A DNA stretch of 24,249 nt from Clostridiales bacterium (GCA_019423725.1 JAHZAW010000043.1:37919-62167), one strand, 5' to 3'. Positions 14,518-22,091 are shown, numbered from the stretch's first letter. Numbers and translations: made by a program. The notes: a model not told the origin generated them from the letters alone.

Positions 14518-15900
14518 ATGAAAAAGAAGTATTTTGAAGCACTTACCCTTGCAGTAATTCTTACATTAGCATCAGTCACAGCCAGTGGAGCTGAATGGTA
14601 CGATGAAGCGGTAAAATACTGCAGAACAGCCGGCTATATATCTGAAAATTATAACGTGAATGGATTTCTTACAAGAGGTGAGATGGCTGAAATGCTCAGC
14701 AAAGCCGCAGGACTCAGCGGCAGCGCCAAGGATAATCCTTTTTCGGACCTTTCTGAAAGCAAAAGCTATGCAGATGATATAATAATGCTCTATGACGCAG
14801 GCATATTTGCCGGAAGCAAAGCAGCAGACGGAAGCCTTAGGGCCAATGCAGAAACGGTTCTCACCAGGGAACAGGCAGCATCCTTTATCGTAAGGACATA
14901 CGATTTTAAAGAAAGTTCAGTCCAGATAAAATTTACTGACAGCGATAAAATATCAGACTATGCAGTAAACGATATAAAAACTCTTGTAGGTGCTGGAGTT
15001 ATTTCAGGGTATGAAGACAACACCATAAGACCTGATAATAAAGTTTCCAAAACCGAATTTATGACCATGCTTTATAAGGCCGATGAGTCAGCAGGAAAGA
15101 AAACACAGACTTCTGCTAAAACAGACTTCACAAATGTGACGATGTCTGAAAACCTCAAGATTGAAGTGCTTAACACTGAGTCAGTAGTTCCTGATGACGA
15201 TCTTAAACTCAAGTTCACAAGGTTCAGCAGCTTACCGGGAGCGCTTTATGTATATAATCCCCAGGTGTTTGAACTTGATAAGGAAGTAAATGGAAAATGG
15301 ACTGTTGTTGATAGAAACAGCGAGACCATAAATGAGATAGAATATCAGCTCAAGGCTGACAGCAGCAGCGAGAGAAAAATAATCCTTTCTAATTTCTATG
15401 AAGGCCTTGAGGACGGAAAATACAGAATAATTTATGAATTTTCGGTAAACGGTGTTGGAATAGAAAAGAGAAAAGAATACGCAGCAGCTGAGTTTGAACT
15501 TACAGCAGCTCAGAATGAAAATAAGATCTATGACCAGGTAGAAGAGTATCTTAAAAAAGAAGCGACAGATACATTTTCCAAGTATTATGAGTTAAAGGAC
15601 TTTATCATCTCAAATTATAAGGAAAATGAAGACGGTACTGAAGCTGTTCTTTCATATAAGATAGTATATAAAAATTTTGATAAGGACCCCGATACCGTTG
15701 ACTATATAAAGGAAGCCAAGGAAAACGGAAGTCCATATTATGAAACATATTACAAAGAGTACCTTGAGCCTAAGGAAATGAATATGTATTTTAAAGTCGT
15801 ATCTGATGGAAAGGGTGGACTTAAGCTGTACACCGATGTTGACCCTACCACAAATACAGACTGGCAGGAAACAAAGATGTCGGATTTTATAATCAAATAA
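14518..15900 (+). CDS. Secreted SLH-domain protein with Ig-like and uncharacterised C-terminal domains
   Basis: 460 aa. Residues 1-25 form a signal peptide (MKKK, hydrophobic core, ASGA/EW cleavage region). Three S-layer-homology-like repeats follow: about 26-65 (WYDEAVKYCRTAGYI...LTRGEMAEML), 75-130 (YADDIIMLYDAGIFAG...LTREQAASFIV) and 140-190 (YAVNDIKTLVGAGVISGYED...VSKTEFMTML). These bind secondary cell-wall polymer, so the protein should be attached to the envelope. Residues about 205-325 resemble a bacterial Ig-like domain (WTVVDRNSETIN, LEDGKYRIIYEF). The last about 130 residues (FSKYYELKDFIISNYKENEDG, DPDTVDYIKEAKENGS, YYKEYLEPKE) are a domain I cannot name. ATG 14518 follows AAAGGAGG. 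It is a single-gene unit bounded by terminators. Surface role inferred; ligand unknown. Confidence 0.88.
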   Translation: MKKKYFEALTLAVILTLASVTASGAEWYDEAVKYCRTAGYISENYNVNGFLTRGEMAEMLSKAAGLSGSAKDNPFSDLSESKSYADDIIMLYDAGIFAGSKAADGSLRANAETVLTREQAASFIVRTYDFKESSVQIKFTDSDKISDYAVNDIKTLVGAGVISGYEDNTIRPDNKVSKTEFMTMLYKADESAGKKTQTSAKTDFTNVTMSENLKIEVLNTESVVPDDDLKLKFTRFSSLPGALYVYNPQVFELDKEVNGKWTVVDRNSETINEIEYQLKADSSSERKIILSNFYEGLEDGKYRIIYEFSVNGVGIEKRKEYAAAEFELTAAQNENKIYDQVEEYLKKEATDTFSKYYELKDFIISNYKENEDGTEAVLSYKIVYKNFDKDPDTVDYIKEAKENGSPYYETYYKEYLEPKEMNMYFKVVSDGKGGLKLYTDVDPTTNTDWQETKMSDFIIK

Positions 15901-15926
15901 GCCTAATTTAAGGCAGATTTTAGATG

Positions 15927-15956
15927 GAGCAGTCATATAAATGACTGCTCTGTTTT
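15927..15956 (+). terminator. Intrinsic terminator after the SLH-domain gene
   Basis: GAGCAGTCAT (15927-15936) pairs perfectly with ATGACTGCTC (15941-15950) over an ATAA loop, followed by TGTTTT. Confidence 0.9.
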
Positions 15957-15989
15957 ATTGAAATATAAAGCAAAAATAAATTTTTGAAT

Positions 15990-16052
15990 GTAAAGTAAAA
16001 ATACTTGACAAAGGTGTTCATCTGTATTAGAATATCACAGGTAAAGTAAAAA
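15990..16052. repeat. Direct repeat GTAAAGTAAAAA flanking the ylxM promoter
   Basis: Exact copies of GTAAAGTAAAAA lie at 15990-16001 and 16041-16052, start to start 51 bases, close to five DNA helical turns. The first is just upstream of the -35 element and the second begins about where transcription should start. The second copy is also the left arm of an inverted repeat, GTAAAG (16041-16046) with CTTTAC (16055-16060). This layout suggests operator sites or a 5' leader hairpin controlling the ylxM-ffh operon. Confidence 0.6.
16005..16033 (+). promoter_or_regulatory. Sigma-A-type promoter of the ylxM-ffh-rpsP operon
   Basis: Perfect TTGACA (16005-16010), a 17-base spacer and TAGAAT (16028-16033). 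The start of transcription is expected near 16040, giving a leader of about 36 bases to the ylxM GTG at 16076. It is the best promoter in the window. Confidence 0.88.
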
Positions 16053-16075
16053 AGCTTTACACGGGAGTGAGTATT

Positions 16076-16426
16076 GTGGACATTTTGAAAACGACTCTGC
16101 TTTATGATTTTTACGGAGAATTACTTACGGATAAGCAGAAAGAGATCTATGAACTTTTTTATCAGAACGATATGTCGCTTTCGGAAATAGCGGGTGAACT
16201 TGCGATCAGCCGCCAGGCTGTGAGAGACCAGCTTAAAAGGACCGAAAAAATACTTTCGGACTATGAGGATAAACTCAGGCTTGTGGAAAGATTCATGGCC
16301 AATAAGAGCTCGGCGGTAAGAATAAGAAAACTGATAGATGAACTTGAGGAAAAAAGCGAACTTTCCGAGGGAACTTTAAAGATAGCCGAGCAGATAAGAC
16401 AGGCAGTTGATGAGATAACAGAATGA
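16076..16426 (+). CDS. ylxM: YlxM-family helix-turn-helix protein (SRP-associated)
   Basis: 116 aa. The sigma-70 region-4-like helix-turn-helix is at about residues 20-60 (LTDKQKEIYELFYQNDMSLSEIAGELAISRQAVRDQLKRTEKIL), followed by a helical C-terminal tail. YlxM is encoded next to ffh in Gram-positive bacteria; in Streptococcus it has been shown to interact with the SRP and raise its GTPase activity, while its fold suggests DNA binding. The start is taken as GTG 16076 (MDILKTTLLYDFYGELL), with GGGAG eight bases ahead; GTG 16067 is in frame but too close to that sequence. The gene opens the operon and lies 35 bases before ffh. The repeats around its promoter fit possible self-control, which is inference. 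Confidence 0.9.
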   Translation: MDILKTTLLYDFYGELLTDKQKEIYELFYQNDMSLSEIAGELAISRQAVRDQLKRTEKILSDYEDKLRLVERFMANKSSAVRIRKLIDELEEKSELSEGTLKIAEQIRQAVDEITE

Positions 16427-16461
16427 GATTGGCTGGGACCGCTTATAATGGAGGATAATAT

Positions 16462-17799
16462 ATGGCTTTTGAAAATTTGTCCGAGAAGCTGCAGTCGGTA
16501 TTCAAGCAGCTCAGGAGCAAAGGCAAGCTGACTGAAAAAGACGTCAAGGACGCCATGAGAGAGGTAAAGATAGCCCTTCTTGAGGCCGACGTCAACTATA
16601 AGATAGTAAAGCAGTTCGTAAACAGGGTCAACGAGAGAGCTGTTGGAAGCGAGGTACTTGAAAGCCTTACTCCCGGACAGCAGGTAATAAAGATCGTTAA
16701 TGAAGAGCTTATAGAGCTTATGGGTTCCACCCAGAGCAAACTTACCTTCGCCAACAGGCCGCCAACGGTGTATATGATGGTTGGTCTTCAGGGTGCCGGT
16801 AAAACGACGACATCTGGAAAACTTGCGGGACTTCTTCGCAAGCAGGGAAAAAATCCACTGCTGGTAGCCTGCGACGTTTACAGGCCGGCGGCTATCAAAC
16901 AGCTGCAGGTAGTTGGAAACAACTATGGCATACCGGTATTTGAGATGGGCGATAAGCTCAGCCCCGTTGAGATAGCTAAGGAATCACTTGTCTATGCTGA
17001 AAAAAACAGATACGATGTGATTTTGATAGATACAGCCGGACGACTCCACATAAATGAGGAGCTTATGGACGAGCTGAAAAACATTAAAGAGGCTGTCAAG
17101 CCCCAGGAGATACTCCTTGTCATCGATGCTATGACAGGACAGGACGCGGTGACCGTTGCTGAGAGTTTTAATGACCAGCTGGGCGCCGATGGAATAATCC
17201 TGACAAAGCTTGATGGTGATGCCAGAGGCGGTGCAGCGCTTTCAGTAAGGAGCGTCACAGGAAAGCCCATTAAGTACATCGGTATGGGCGAGAAGATGGA
17301 GGATCTGGAGCCCTTCCATCCAGACAGGATGGCATCAAGGATACTTGGAATGGGCGATGTGCTCTCTCTCATAGAGAAGGCGCAGGAAGCCTATGACGAG
17401 AAGCAGGCTCAGGAAATGGCTCAGAAGATGAGAAACAATGAGTTTGATCTTGATGATTTCCTTGACCAGATGCAGCAGATCAAAAAGATGGGTCCTTTGA
17501 AGGACATTTTGGGGATGATACCCGGACTCAGTCAGTACAATCTGAATGATGTTGAGGTAGATCCCAAGGCAATGGCCCACATCGAGGCTATAATCCAGTC
17601 AATGACAAAAGAGGAAAGACAGGATCCCTCGATACTTAACGGACCGAGGAAGAAGCGTATAGCAAACGGTTCAGGAAGGACCATAGCCGAAGTCAATAGA
17701 CTGCTCAAGCAGTTTGAAGAAATGAAAAAAATGATGAAACAGATGAACTCAATGACAAAGGGGAAAAAGGGCAGGATGAAGATGCCGTTTTTCAGGTAA
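16462..17799 (+). CDS. ffh: Signal recognition particle protein Ffh
   Basis: 445 aa, standard length. Ffh is the SRP54 homologue that binds 4.5S/scRNA and the signal sequence of emerging membrane and secreted proteins. N domain with ALLEADVNYKIVK (38-50); G domain with G1 GLQGAGKTT (108-116), DVYRPAAIKQL (138-148), DTAGR (190-194), TKLDGDARGG (248-257); the methionine-rich M domain runs from about residue 325 to the end (FDLDDFLDQMQQIKKMG, GSGRTIAEVNRLLKQFEEMKKMMKQM). All GTPase motifs are intact. ATG 16462 follows TGGAGGA. The SRP RNA gene is not in the window. Confidence 0.98.
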   Translation: MAFENLSEKLQSVFKQLRSKGKLTEKDVKDAMREVKIALLEADVNYKIVKQFVNRVNERAVGSEVLESLTPGQQVIKIVNEELIELMGSTQSKLTFANRPPTVYMMVGLQGAGKTTTSGKLAGLLRKQGKNPLLVACDVYRPAAIKQLQVVGNNYGIPVFEMGDKLSPVEIAKESLVYAEKNRYDVILIDTAGRLHINEELMDELKNIKEAVKPQEILLVIDAMTGQDAVTVAESFNDQLGADGIILTKLDGDARGGAALSVRSVTGKPIKYIGMGEKMEDLEPFHPDRMASRILGMGDVLSLIEKAQEAYDEKQAQEMAQKMRNNEFDLDDFLDQMQQIKKMGPLKDILGMIPGLSQYNLNDVEVDPKAMAHIEAIIQSMTKEERQDPSILNGPRKKRIANGSGRTIAEVNRLLKQFEEMKKMMKQMNSMTKGKKGRMKMPFFR

Positions 17800-17862
17800 T
17801 TTGTTAAGGTATTTACGCCAAGGCGTTTAGATACAAAAATATTTTTGGAGGTGAATTTAGAA

Positions 17863-18105
17863 ATGGTAAGAATCAGATTAAAGAGATTAGGAGCTAAAAA
17901 GGCGCCCTTCTACAGAATCGTAGTTGCTGACCAGAGAACATCAAGAAACGGTAAATCTATAGCTGAGATCGGATACTATGATCCTACAAAGGATCCCGTA
18001 GTATTAAAGGTTGACGGAGACCAGGCTAAAGAGTGGATCGCAAAAGGCGCTCAGCTTTCAGATACAGCTAAGGCCTTATTAGTAAAAGCCGGAGTTATCG
18101 AATAA
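17863..18105 (+). CDS. rpsP: 30S ribosomal protein S16
   Basis: 80 aa, the normal size. MVRIRLKRLGAKKAPFYRIV, VVADQRTSRNGKSIAEIGYYDP and VDGDQAKEWIAKGAQLSDTA match bS16, which binds 16S rRNA early in small-subunit assembly. ATG 17863 is chosen because MVRIRLKR is the family start, with GGAGGTG nine bases upstream; an upstream in-frame start would add residues not seen in the family. It is 63 bases after ffh and 20 before khpA. Confidence 0.98.
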   Translation: MVRIRLKRLGAKKAPFYRIVVADQRTSRNGKSIAEIGYYDPTKDPVVLKVDGDQAKEWIAKGAQLSDTAKALLVKAGVIE

Positions 18106-18125
18106 TTCGGGCAGGAGGTACAGCT

Positions 18126-18356
18126 ATGAAGGAATTATTGGAGGTTATAGCCAAAAACCTTGTTGATAATCCTGATCAGGTTTCCGTATCGGAGGTAAAA
18201 GGCGAACGCTCAATAATCCTTGAGCTTAAGGTCGCTCCCGATGACATGGGTAAGGTTATCGGCAAGCAGGGCAGGATTGCCAAGGCTATAAGAACTGTTG
18301 TTAAAGCCGCAGCAATACATGATGATAAAAGGATTGTTGTGGAAATAGTGCAGTAA
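18126..18356 (+). CDS. khpA: KH-domain RNA-binding protein KhpA
   Basis: 76 aa, a single KH domain. The RNA-gripping GxxG loop is GKQG at residues 46-49 within MGKVIGKQGRIAKAIRTVVKAAA. KhpA (YlqC) pairs with KhpB/Jag in streptococci and related bacteria and affects cell elongation and division as well as RNA binding. ATG 18126 follows GCAGGAGG. The rpsP-khpA-rimM-trmD order is the standard Firmicutes one. A 125-base gap with two hairpins follows before rimM. Confidence 0.96.
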   Translation: MKELLEVIAKNLVDNPDQVSVSEVKGERSIILELKVAPDDMGKVIGKQGRIAKAIRTVVKAAAIHDDKRIVVEIVQ

Positions 18357-18362
18357 AATGAG

Positions 18363-18392
18363 ACGGGGAGTATGCAAAAACATGCTCCCCGT
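18363..18392 (+). other. 12-bp hairpin downstream of khpA
   Basis: ACGGGGAGTATG (18363-18374) pairs with CATGCTCCCCGT (18381-18392), with one T-G wobble, over a six-base loop CAAAAA. No T run follows, so it is not a standard terminator; it may protect the 3' end of the rpsP-khpA message or act as a processing site. Confidence 0.6.
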
Positions 18393-18419
18393 GATAATAA
18401 GAGCACTTTAAATTATAAC
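18391..18419 (+). promoter_or_regulatory. Candidate promoter for rimM-trmD-nrdG-prfC
   Basis: GTGATA (18391-18396, 4 of 6 to the -35 consensus), a 17-base spacer and TATAAC (18414-18419, 5 of 6). If used, the transcript would begin near 18426, just before the terminator-like hairpin at 18436-18462. Confidence 0.35.
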
Positions 18420-18435
18420 AGCATAATAATCAGGG

Positions 18436-18462
18436 AGTTAGGGGGCCACTCCTAACTTTTTT
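18436..18462 (+). terminator. Terminator or attenuator hairpin in front of rimM
   Basis: AGTTAGG (18436-18442) pairs with CCTAACT (18451-18457) around an eight-base loop, and six T follow (18457-18462). It ends only 7 bases before the rimM Shine-Dalgarno (GGGAG, 18470-18474), an unusual place for a plain terminator inside a conserved operon. It may lower rimM-trmD expression relative to rpsP. Confidence 0.6.
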
Positions 18463-18481
18463 AGGATATGGGAGCATAAAA

Positions 18482-18988
18482 ATGGATAATTTTTTTGAAA
18501 TCGGAAAGATCGCGGGGACGCATGGAATAAAGGGAACGCTTAAAATTTTCCCCACGACCGACGTGCCCTCACGTTTTGAACTGCTTAAGGAAGTAATACT
18601 TGAAGTTAAAGGCGAAAGAAAGGTGTGCAGCATAGCAAAAGTAGCCTATCACAAAAACTTTGTACTGCTCACACTTAAGGAATATAACGATATAAACCAG
18701 GTGGAAGGATTCAAAAACGGCAGGATACTCATACCTGCTGAGAAAGCGCTTCCCCTTGGAGATGACGAATATTATACAAGGGATTTGTATGATATGGACG
18801 TTTACACCGATGAAGATGAATATCTGGGAAAAATAAGTGAAGTATATACTACAGGAGCAAATGATGTTTATGGAATAACGGGAGAAGATGGAAAGGAACT
18901 TCTCATACCCGCCATAAAGCAGTGTATACTTTCGGTAAGTGTTCCGGATAAAAAGATGGTCGTAAAACTTCTGGAAGGGCTGAGATGA
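18482..18988 (+). CDS. rimM: Ribosome maturation factor RimM
   Basis: 168 aa. RimM assists late 30S assembly and binds uS19. The N-terminal RimM domain shows EIGKIAGTHGIKGTLKIFPTTD (6-27); the C-terminal PRC-barrel domain shows YYTRDLYDMDVYTDEDEYLGKISEVYTTGANDVYGI and LLIPAIKQCI. ATG 18482 has GGGAG seven bases ahead. The TGA stop at 18986-18988 overlaps the trmD start by 4 bases (ATGA), which implies coupled translation. Confidence 0.96.
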   Translation: MDNFFEIGKIAGTHGIKGTLKIFPTTDVPSRFELLKEVILEVKGERKVCSIAKVAYHKNFVLLTLKEYNDINQVEGFKNGRILIPAEKALPLGDDEYYTRDLYDMDVYTDEDEYLGKISEVYTTGANDVYGITGEDGKELLIPAIKQCILSVSVPDKKMVVKLLEGLR

Positions 18989-19731
18989 TGAAAAGCTTTT
19001 ATGTTTTAACTCTGTTTCCGGAGATGATAGATGCCGCTTTGTCCCACAGCATAATAGGACGTGCTGTAAAGGAAGGCATAATAGATGTTGAGGCAGTCAA
19101 CATAAGGGATTTTTCAAAGGACAAGCACAGACATGTGGACGATTATCCCTATGGCGGTGGAGCGGGAATGGTAATGCAGCCACAGCCCATATATGACGCC
19201 TATAAAAGCATAGAGGAAAAGGCCGGAAAACTGGGAAAGGCAAGAGTCATATATATGAGCCCCCAGGGTAAGAGATTTGACCAGAAAATGGCCGAGGAGC
19301 TGTCAAAGGAAGACAGCATAATACTTTTGTGCGGCCATTATGAAGGTGTTGACGAGAGGATAATAGAAGAAATAGTAACAGACGAAATATCCATCGGGGA
19401 TTTTGTCCTTACTGGAGGGGAACTGGCAGCCGCTGCCATAATAGATGCGGTATCAAGACTTGTTCCGGGAGTCCTTAACAAGGAGGAAAGCTATGAAGTC
19501 GAAAGCTTTTCCGATGGGCTTTTGGAATATCCCCAGTATACAAGACCGCCGGTGTTTATGGGCAGAGAGGTCCCGGAAGTGCTTCTTTCAGGCCATCATG
19601 CCAATATAGATAAATGGAGAAGAGAACAGTCCATAATAAGGACATATCAGAAAAGGCCTGATATGCTCGATAAGGCTGTTTTGAGCGACAAGGAGAGGAA
19701 ATTCCTTGAAAGCATAAAAAAGGAGAAATAA
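18985..19731 (+). CDS. trmD: tRNA (guanine-37-N1)-methyltransferase TrmD
   Basis: 248 aa. TrmD methylates G37 of tRNAs with S-adenosylmethionine and so prevents frameshifting; it is a SPOUT enzyme with a deep trefoil knot. Visible: LTLFPEMIDA near the start, YPYGGGAGMVM (54-64), YMSPQGKRFDQ (90-100), the SAM/knot stretch LLCGHYEGVDERI (114-126), IGDFVLTGGELAA (137-149), and IIDAVSRLVPGVL with the catalytic Asp154. The C-terminal helical part (GHHANIDKWRREQSI) is present. ATG 18985 overlaps the rimM stop; ATG 18988 is equally possible. rplS, the common next gene, is absent; nrdG follows after 2 bases. Confidence 0.97.
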   Translation: MMKSFYVLTLFPEMIDAALSHSIIGRAVKEGIIDVEAVNIRDFSKDKHRHVDDYPYGGGAGMVMQPQPIYDAYKSIEEKAGKLGKARVIYMSPQGKRFDQKMAEELSKEDSIILLCGHYEGVDERIIEEIVTDEISIGDFVLTGGELAAAAIIDAVSRLVPGVLNKEESYEVESFSDGLLEYPQYTRPPVFMGREVPEVLLSGHHANIDKWRREQSIIRTYQKRPDMLDKAVLSDKERKFLESIKKEK

Positions 19732-19733
19732 AA

Positions 19734-20243
19734 ATGGATATACGCGTATTCGGTATAGAGGGAGATTCCATAGTTGACGGCCCCGGAATAAGGATGGCTG
19801 TATTTACACAGGGATGTATCCATAACTGTGAGGGATGCCATAATCCTGACAGCCATGACCCCAACGGCGGAAAACTCTATGATACCGATAAGATAATAAA
19901 TTATGCCTCACAGAATCCGCTTTATGACGGTGTTACGCTTACGGGAGGGGACCCCTTTTATCAGCCCGTTCCCTGTGCTGTCATAGCTGAAGGCGTAAAG
20001 AAACTCGGACTCAATGTATGGACATATACAGGCTATACATGGGAGCAGATAATGAACAGTGGAAACGAGGATTTTATGAGACTTCTCAGAGCAACGGATG
20101 TCCTTGTGGACGGAAGGTTTGAGAAGGATAAACGTTCCCTTGAGCTTAAATTCAAGGGCAGCTCTAACCAGAGGACAATAGACGTACAGGCAAGCCTTGA
20201 AAAGGGCGAGGTCGTTCTCTGGGAGGAAAAGACCTATTTCTGA
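19734..20243 (+). CDS. nrdG: Anaerobic ribonucleotide reductase activating protein
   Basis: 169 aa, a radical-SAM activase that forms the glycyl radical in class III ribonucleotide reductase NrdD under anaerobic conditions. The iron-sulfur motif CxxxCxxC is C28, C32 and C35 in TQGCIHNCEGCHNP, followed by the GGDPF-type SAM region (TLTGGDPFYQP, about 63-73) and DVLVDGRFEKDKR. ATG 19734 follows AAGGAG. The gene lies 2 bases after trmD and is most likely co-transcribed with it. The reductase gene nrdD is not next to it, which is unlike the usual nrdDG pair, so NrdD must be encoded elsewhere if the protein acts as expected. Confidence 0.93.
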   Translation: MDIRVFGIEGDSIVDGPGIRMAVFTQGCIHNCEGCHNPDSHDPNGGKLYDTDKIINYASQNPLYDGVTLTGGDPFYQPVPCAVIAEGVKKLGLNVWTYTGYTWEQIMNSGNEDFMRLLRATDVLVDGRFEKDKRSLELKFKGSSNQRTIDVQASLEKGEVVLWEEKTYF

Positions 20244-20299
20244 TTCAAATATTCATATGATAGAGAGCTTAATTTATATTTTATGAGAGGACGGAAAAC

Positions 20300-21886
20300 A
20301 TGGCAGCAACAAGTGTTGAAGCGTTAAAGAAACGCCGTATTTTCGGCATTATATCCCATCCTGACGCAGGTAAGACTACCCTTACGGAAAAACTCCTTTA
20401 TCATGGAGGAGCCATAAGGGAGGCCGGCTCCGTAAAGGCCAGAAAGACCGGAAGAGCCGCAAAAAGTGACTGGATGGAAATAGAAAAGCAAAGAGGTATT
20501 TCTGTAACATCATCTGTTATGCAGTTTGAGTATGACGGCAAAGTCGTATCCATAATGGATACACCGGGACATAATGACTTTGGTGAGGACACATACCGTA
20601 TACTTACATCCGTTGACAGCGCGGTAATGGTCATCGATGCGGCTAAGGGTGTCGAGGCCCAGACAAAGAAGCTGTTCAAAGTATGCAGTATGAGGGGCAT
20701 ACCTATTTTTACTTTCATCAATAAGCTGGACAGACAGGCTAAGGACCCTCTTGAACTTCTTGAGGACCTGGAGGATGCCCTTGGACTTCCTTCTGTGGCT
20801 GTGACATGGCCCATCGGAAGCGGACAGCTTTTTGAGGGTATTTACAACAGAATGGAAAATTGTGTCCTTCTTTATAGAAGCAATGAAATAGTAAAGCTCG
20901 GAGAAGACGGAGTTTTTGGAAAAGAACTTGAGGGCGTCATAAGCGATGCCAACCTGGAGATACTCAGAAGTGAGATCGAGCTGGTGGACGGAGCTGGAAA
21001 TGAATTTGATAAGGAAGCCGTAGATGCCGGAAAACTTTCACCAGTATTTTTCGGTTCAGCCCTGGCTGACTTTGGAGTTACCATGTTCCTTAAACACTTC
21101 CTTGATATGTCACCTTCTCCCGGAGACAGAAAGACGACCACAGGGGTAGTAAAACCCACAGATGACTTTTTCAGCGGATTTATTTTTAAGATCCAGGCCA
21201 ATATGAACCCTGCCCACAGGGACAGACTGGCATTTTTAAGGATATGCTCCGGAGTATTTGAGAGAGGTATGACAGTTACCCTTACAAGAAACGGAAAACA
21301 GATGAAGCTTTCCCAGTCAACACAGCTTATGGCCAATGAGAGGGAGACCGTTGATGTGGCCTATGCCGGAGATATAATCGGTATATATGATACAGGCAAC
21401 TACCAGATAGGAGACACCCTCACTGACTCAAAGGAAAAGATATTCTTTGAGCCCCTTCCTACCTTCCCTCCTGAGCTTTTCGCCAGGGTAAGGCCTGTAG
21501 ATACCATGAAGGCAAAACAGTTCCAGAAGGGTGTTGAGCAGCTGGCACAGGAAGGTGCCATCCAGGTATATACCAATGAATATAATGAGGTAATACTTGG
21601 TGCTGTTGGACAGCTTCAGTTTGAGGTATTTGAGTATAGACTTTTAAATGAATATAATTCAGAGATAAGGATGGAGCCCCAGGATTATTCCATTGCCCGC
21701 TGGGTGCTGGATATGGAGCCTGAGGATATAAAGGAACTTTTAAATGCCAGAAGCACACTGGTATTTGACCACTTTATGAGGCCGCTTATCCTCTTTGCCA
21801 ACCAGTATACATTGAATACATTCATGGAAAAATATCCAGATGTCAAGCTTATAGAAGCCCATGAGGTAAAATCCCTTGTGGAGTGA
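20300..21886 (+). CDS. prfC: Peptide chain release factor 3 (RF3)
   Basis: 528 aa, the usual length. RF3 is a translational GTPase that recycles RF1/RF2 from the ribosome after peptide release. G1 is HPDAGKTT (20-27), G3 is DTPGH (87-91), G4 is NKLD (141-144). RF3 marks include KARKTGRAAKSDWMEIEKQRG (47-66, given in two overlapping parts of the switch I region), HRDRLAFLRICSG and LARVRPVD-like FARVRPVDTMKAKQ, plus GAVGQLQFEVFEYRL in domain III. ATG 20300 follows GAGAGGA. It lies 56 bases after nrdG with no promoter or terminator seen between, so it probably ends the ylxM-prfC transcription unit. Confidence 0.96.
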   Translation: MAATSVEALKKRRIFGIISHPDAGKTTLTEKLLYHGGAIREAGSVKARKTGRAAKSDWMEIEKQRGISVTSSVMQFEYDGKVVSIMDTPGHNDFGEDTYRILTSVDSAVMVIDAAKGVEAQTKKLFKVCSMRGIPIFTFINKLDRQAKDPLELLEDLEDALGLPSVAVTWPIGSGQLFEGIYNRMENCVLLYRSNEIVKLGEDGVFGKELEGVISDANLEILRSEIELVDGAGNEFDKEAVDAGKLSPVFFGSALADFGVTMFLKHFLDMSPSPGDRKTTTGVVKPTDDFFSGFIFKIQANMNPAHRDRLAFLRICSGVFERGMTVTLTRNGKQMKLSQSTQLMANERETVDVAYAGDIIGIYDTGNYQIGDTLTDSKEKIFFEPLPTFPPELFARVRPVDTMKAKQFQKGVEQLAQEGAIQVYTNEYNEVILGAVGQLQFEVFEYRLLNEYNSEIRMEPQDYSIARWVLDMEPEDIKELLNARSTLVFDHFMRPLILFANQYTLNTFMEKYPDVKLIEAHEVKSLVE

Positions 21887-21922
21887 TATAAGGCTTAAAA
21901 ATATAATATTGATTTGAATTAG

Positions 21923-21962
21923 ACAGGACGCATAGCTAAAATGTTATGGCGTCCTGTTTTTT
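21923..21962 (+). terminator. Intrinsic terminator after prfC
   Basis: ACAGGACGC (21923-21931) pairs with GCGTCCTGT (21949-21957). ATA/TAT extends the stem past a bulged G, and a run of six T (21957-21962) follows. Confidence 0.92.
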
Positions 21963-21971
21963 CATGTTTTA

Positions 21972-21999
21972 TTCAGACAGCAAATGCTGTATTCCTGAA
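21972..21999. repeat. Imperfect inverted repeat upstream of the two-component genes
   Basis: TTCAGACAGCA (21972-21982) pairs with TGCTGT (21985-21990) and CTGAA (21995-21999) with a four-base bulge. No T run follows. The loop of a full fold would be too tight, so it may be a DNA site rather than an RNA hairpin. Confidence 0.35.
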
Positions 22000-22026
22000 A
22001 TTTGAAACTCAGAAAATAAGTTTATA

Positions 22027-22055
22027 TTGTTTTGATTTTTTCTAAGAAATATAAT
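22027..22055 (+). promoter_or_regulatory. Candidate promoter of the response regulator/histidine kinase operon
   Basis: TTGTTT (22027-22032), 17-base spacer, perfect TATAAT (22050-22055). It would give a leader of about 114 bases. Confidence 0.55.
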
Positions 22056-22091
22056 TAGATGGAAGATTTATTTGAATAACTATATCAAACT

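Noticed and set aside
17815..17826. ACGCC-AA-GGCGT inverted repeat between ffh and rpsP as a terminator
   Set aside because: The stem is short, the loop tight, and no T run follows; rpsP seems to be read through from ffh.
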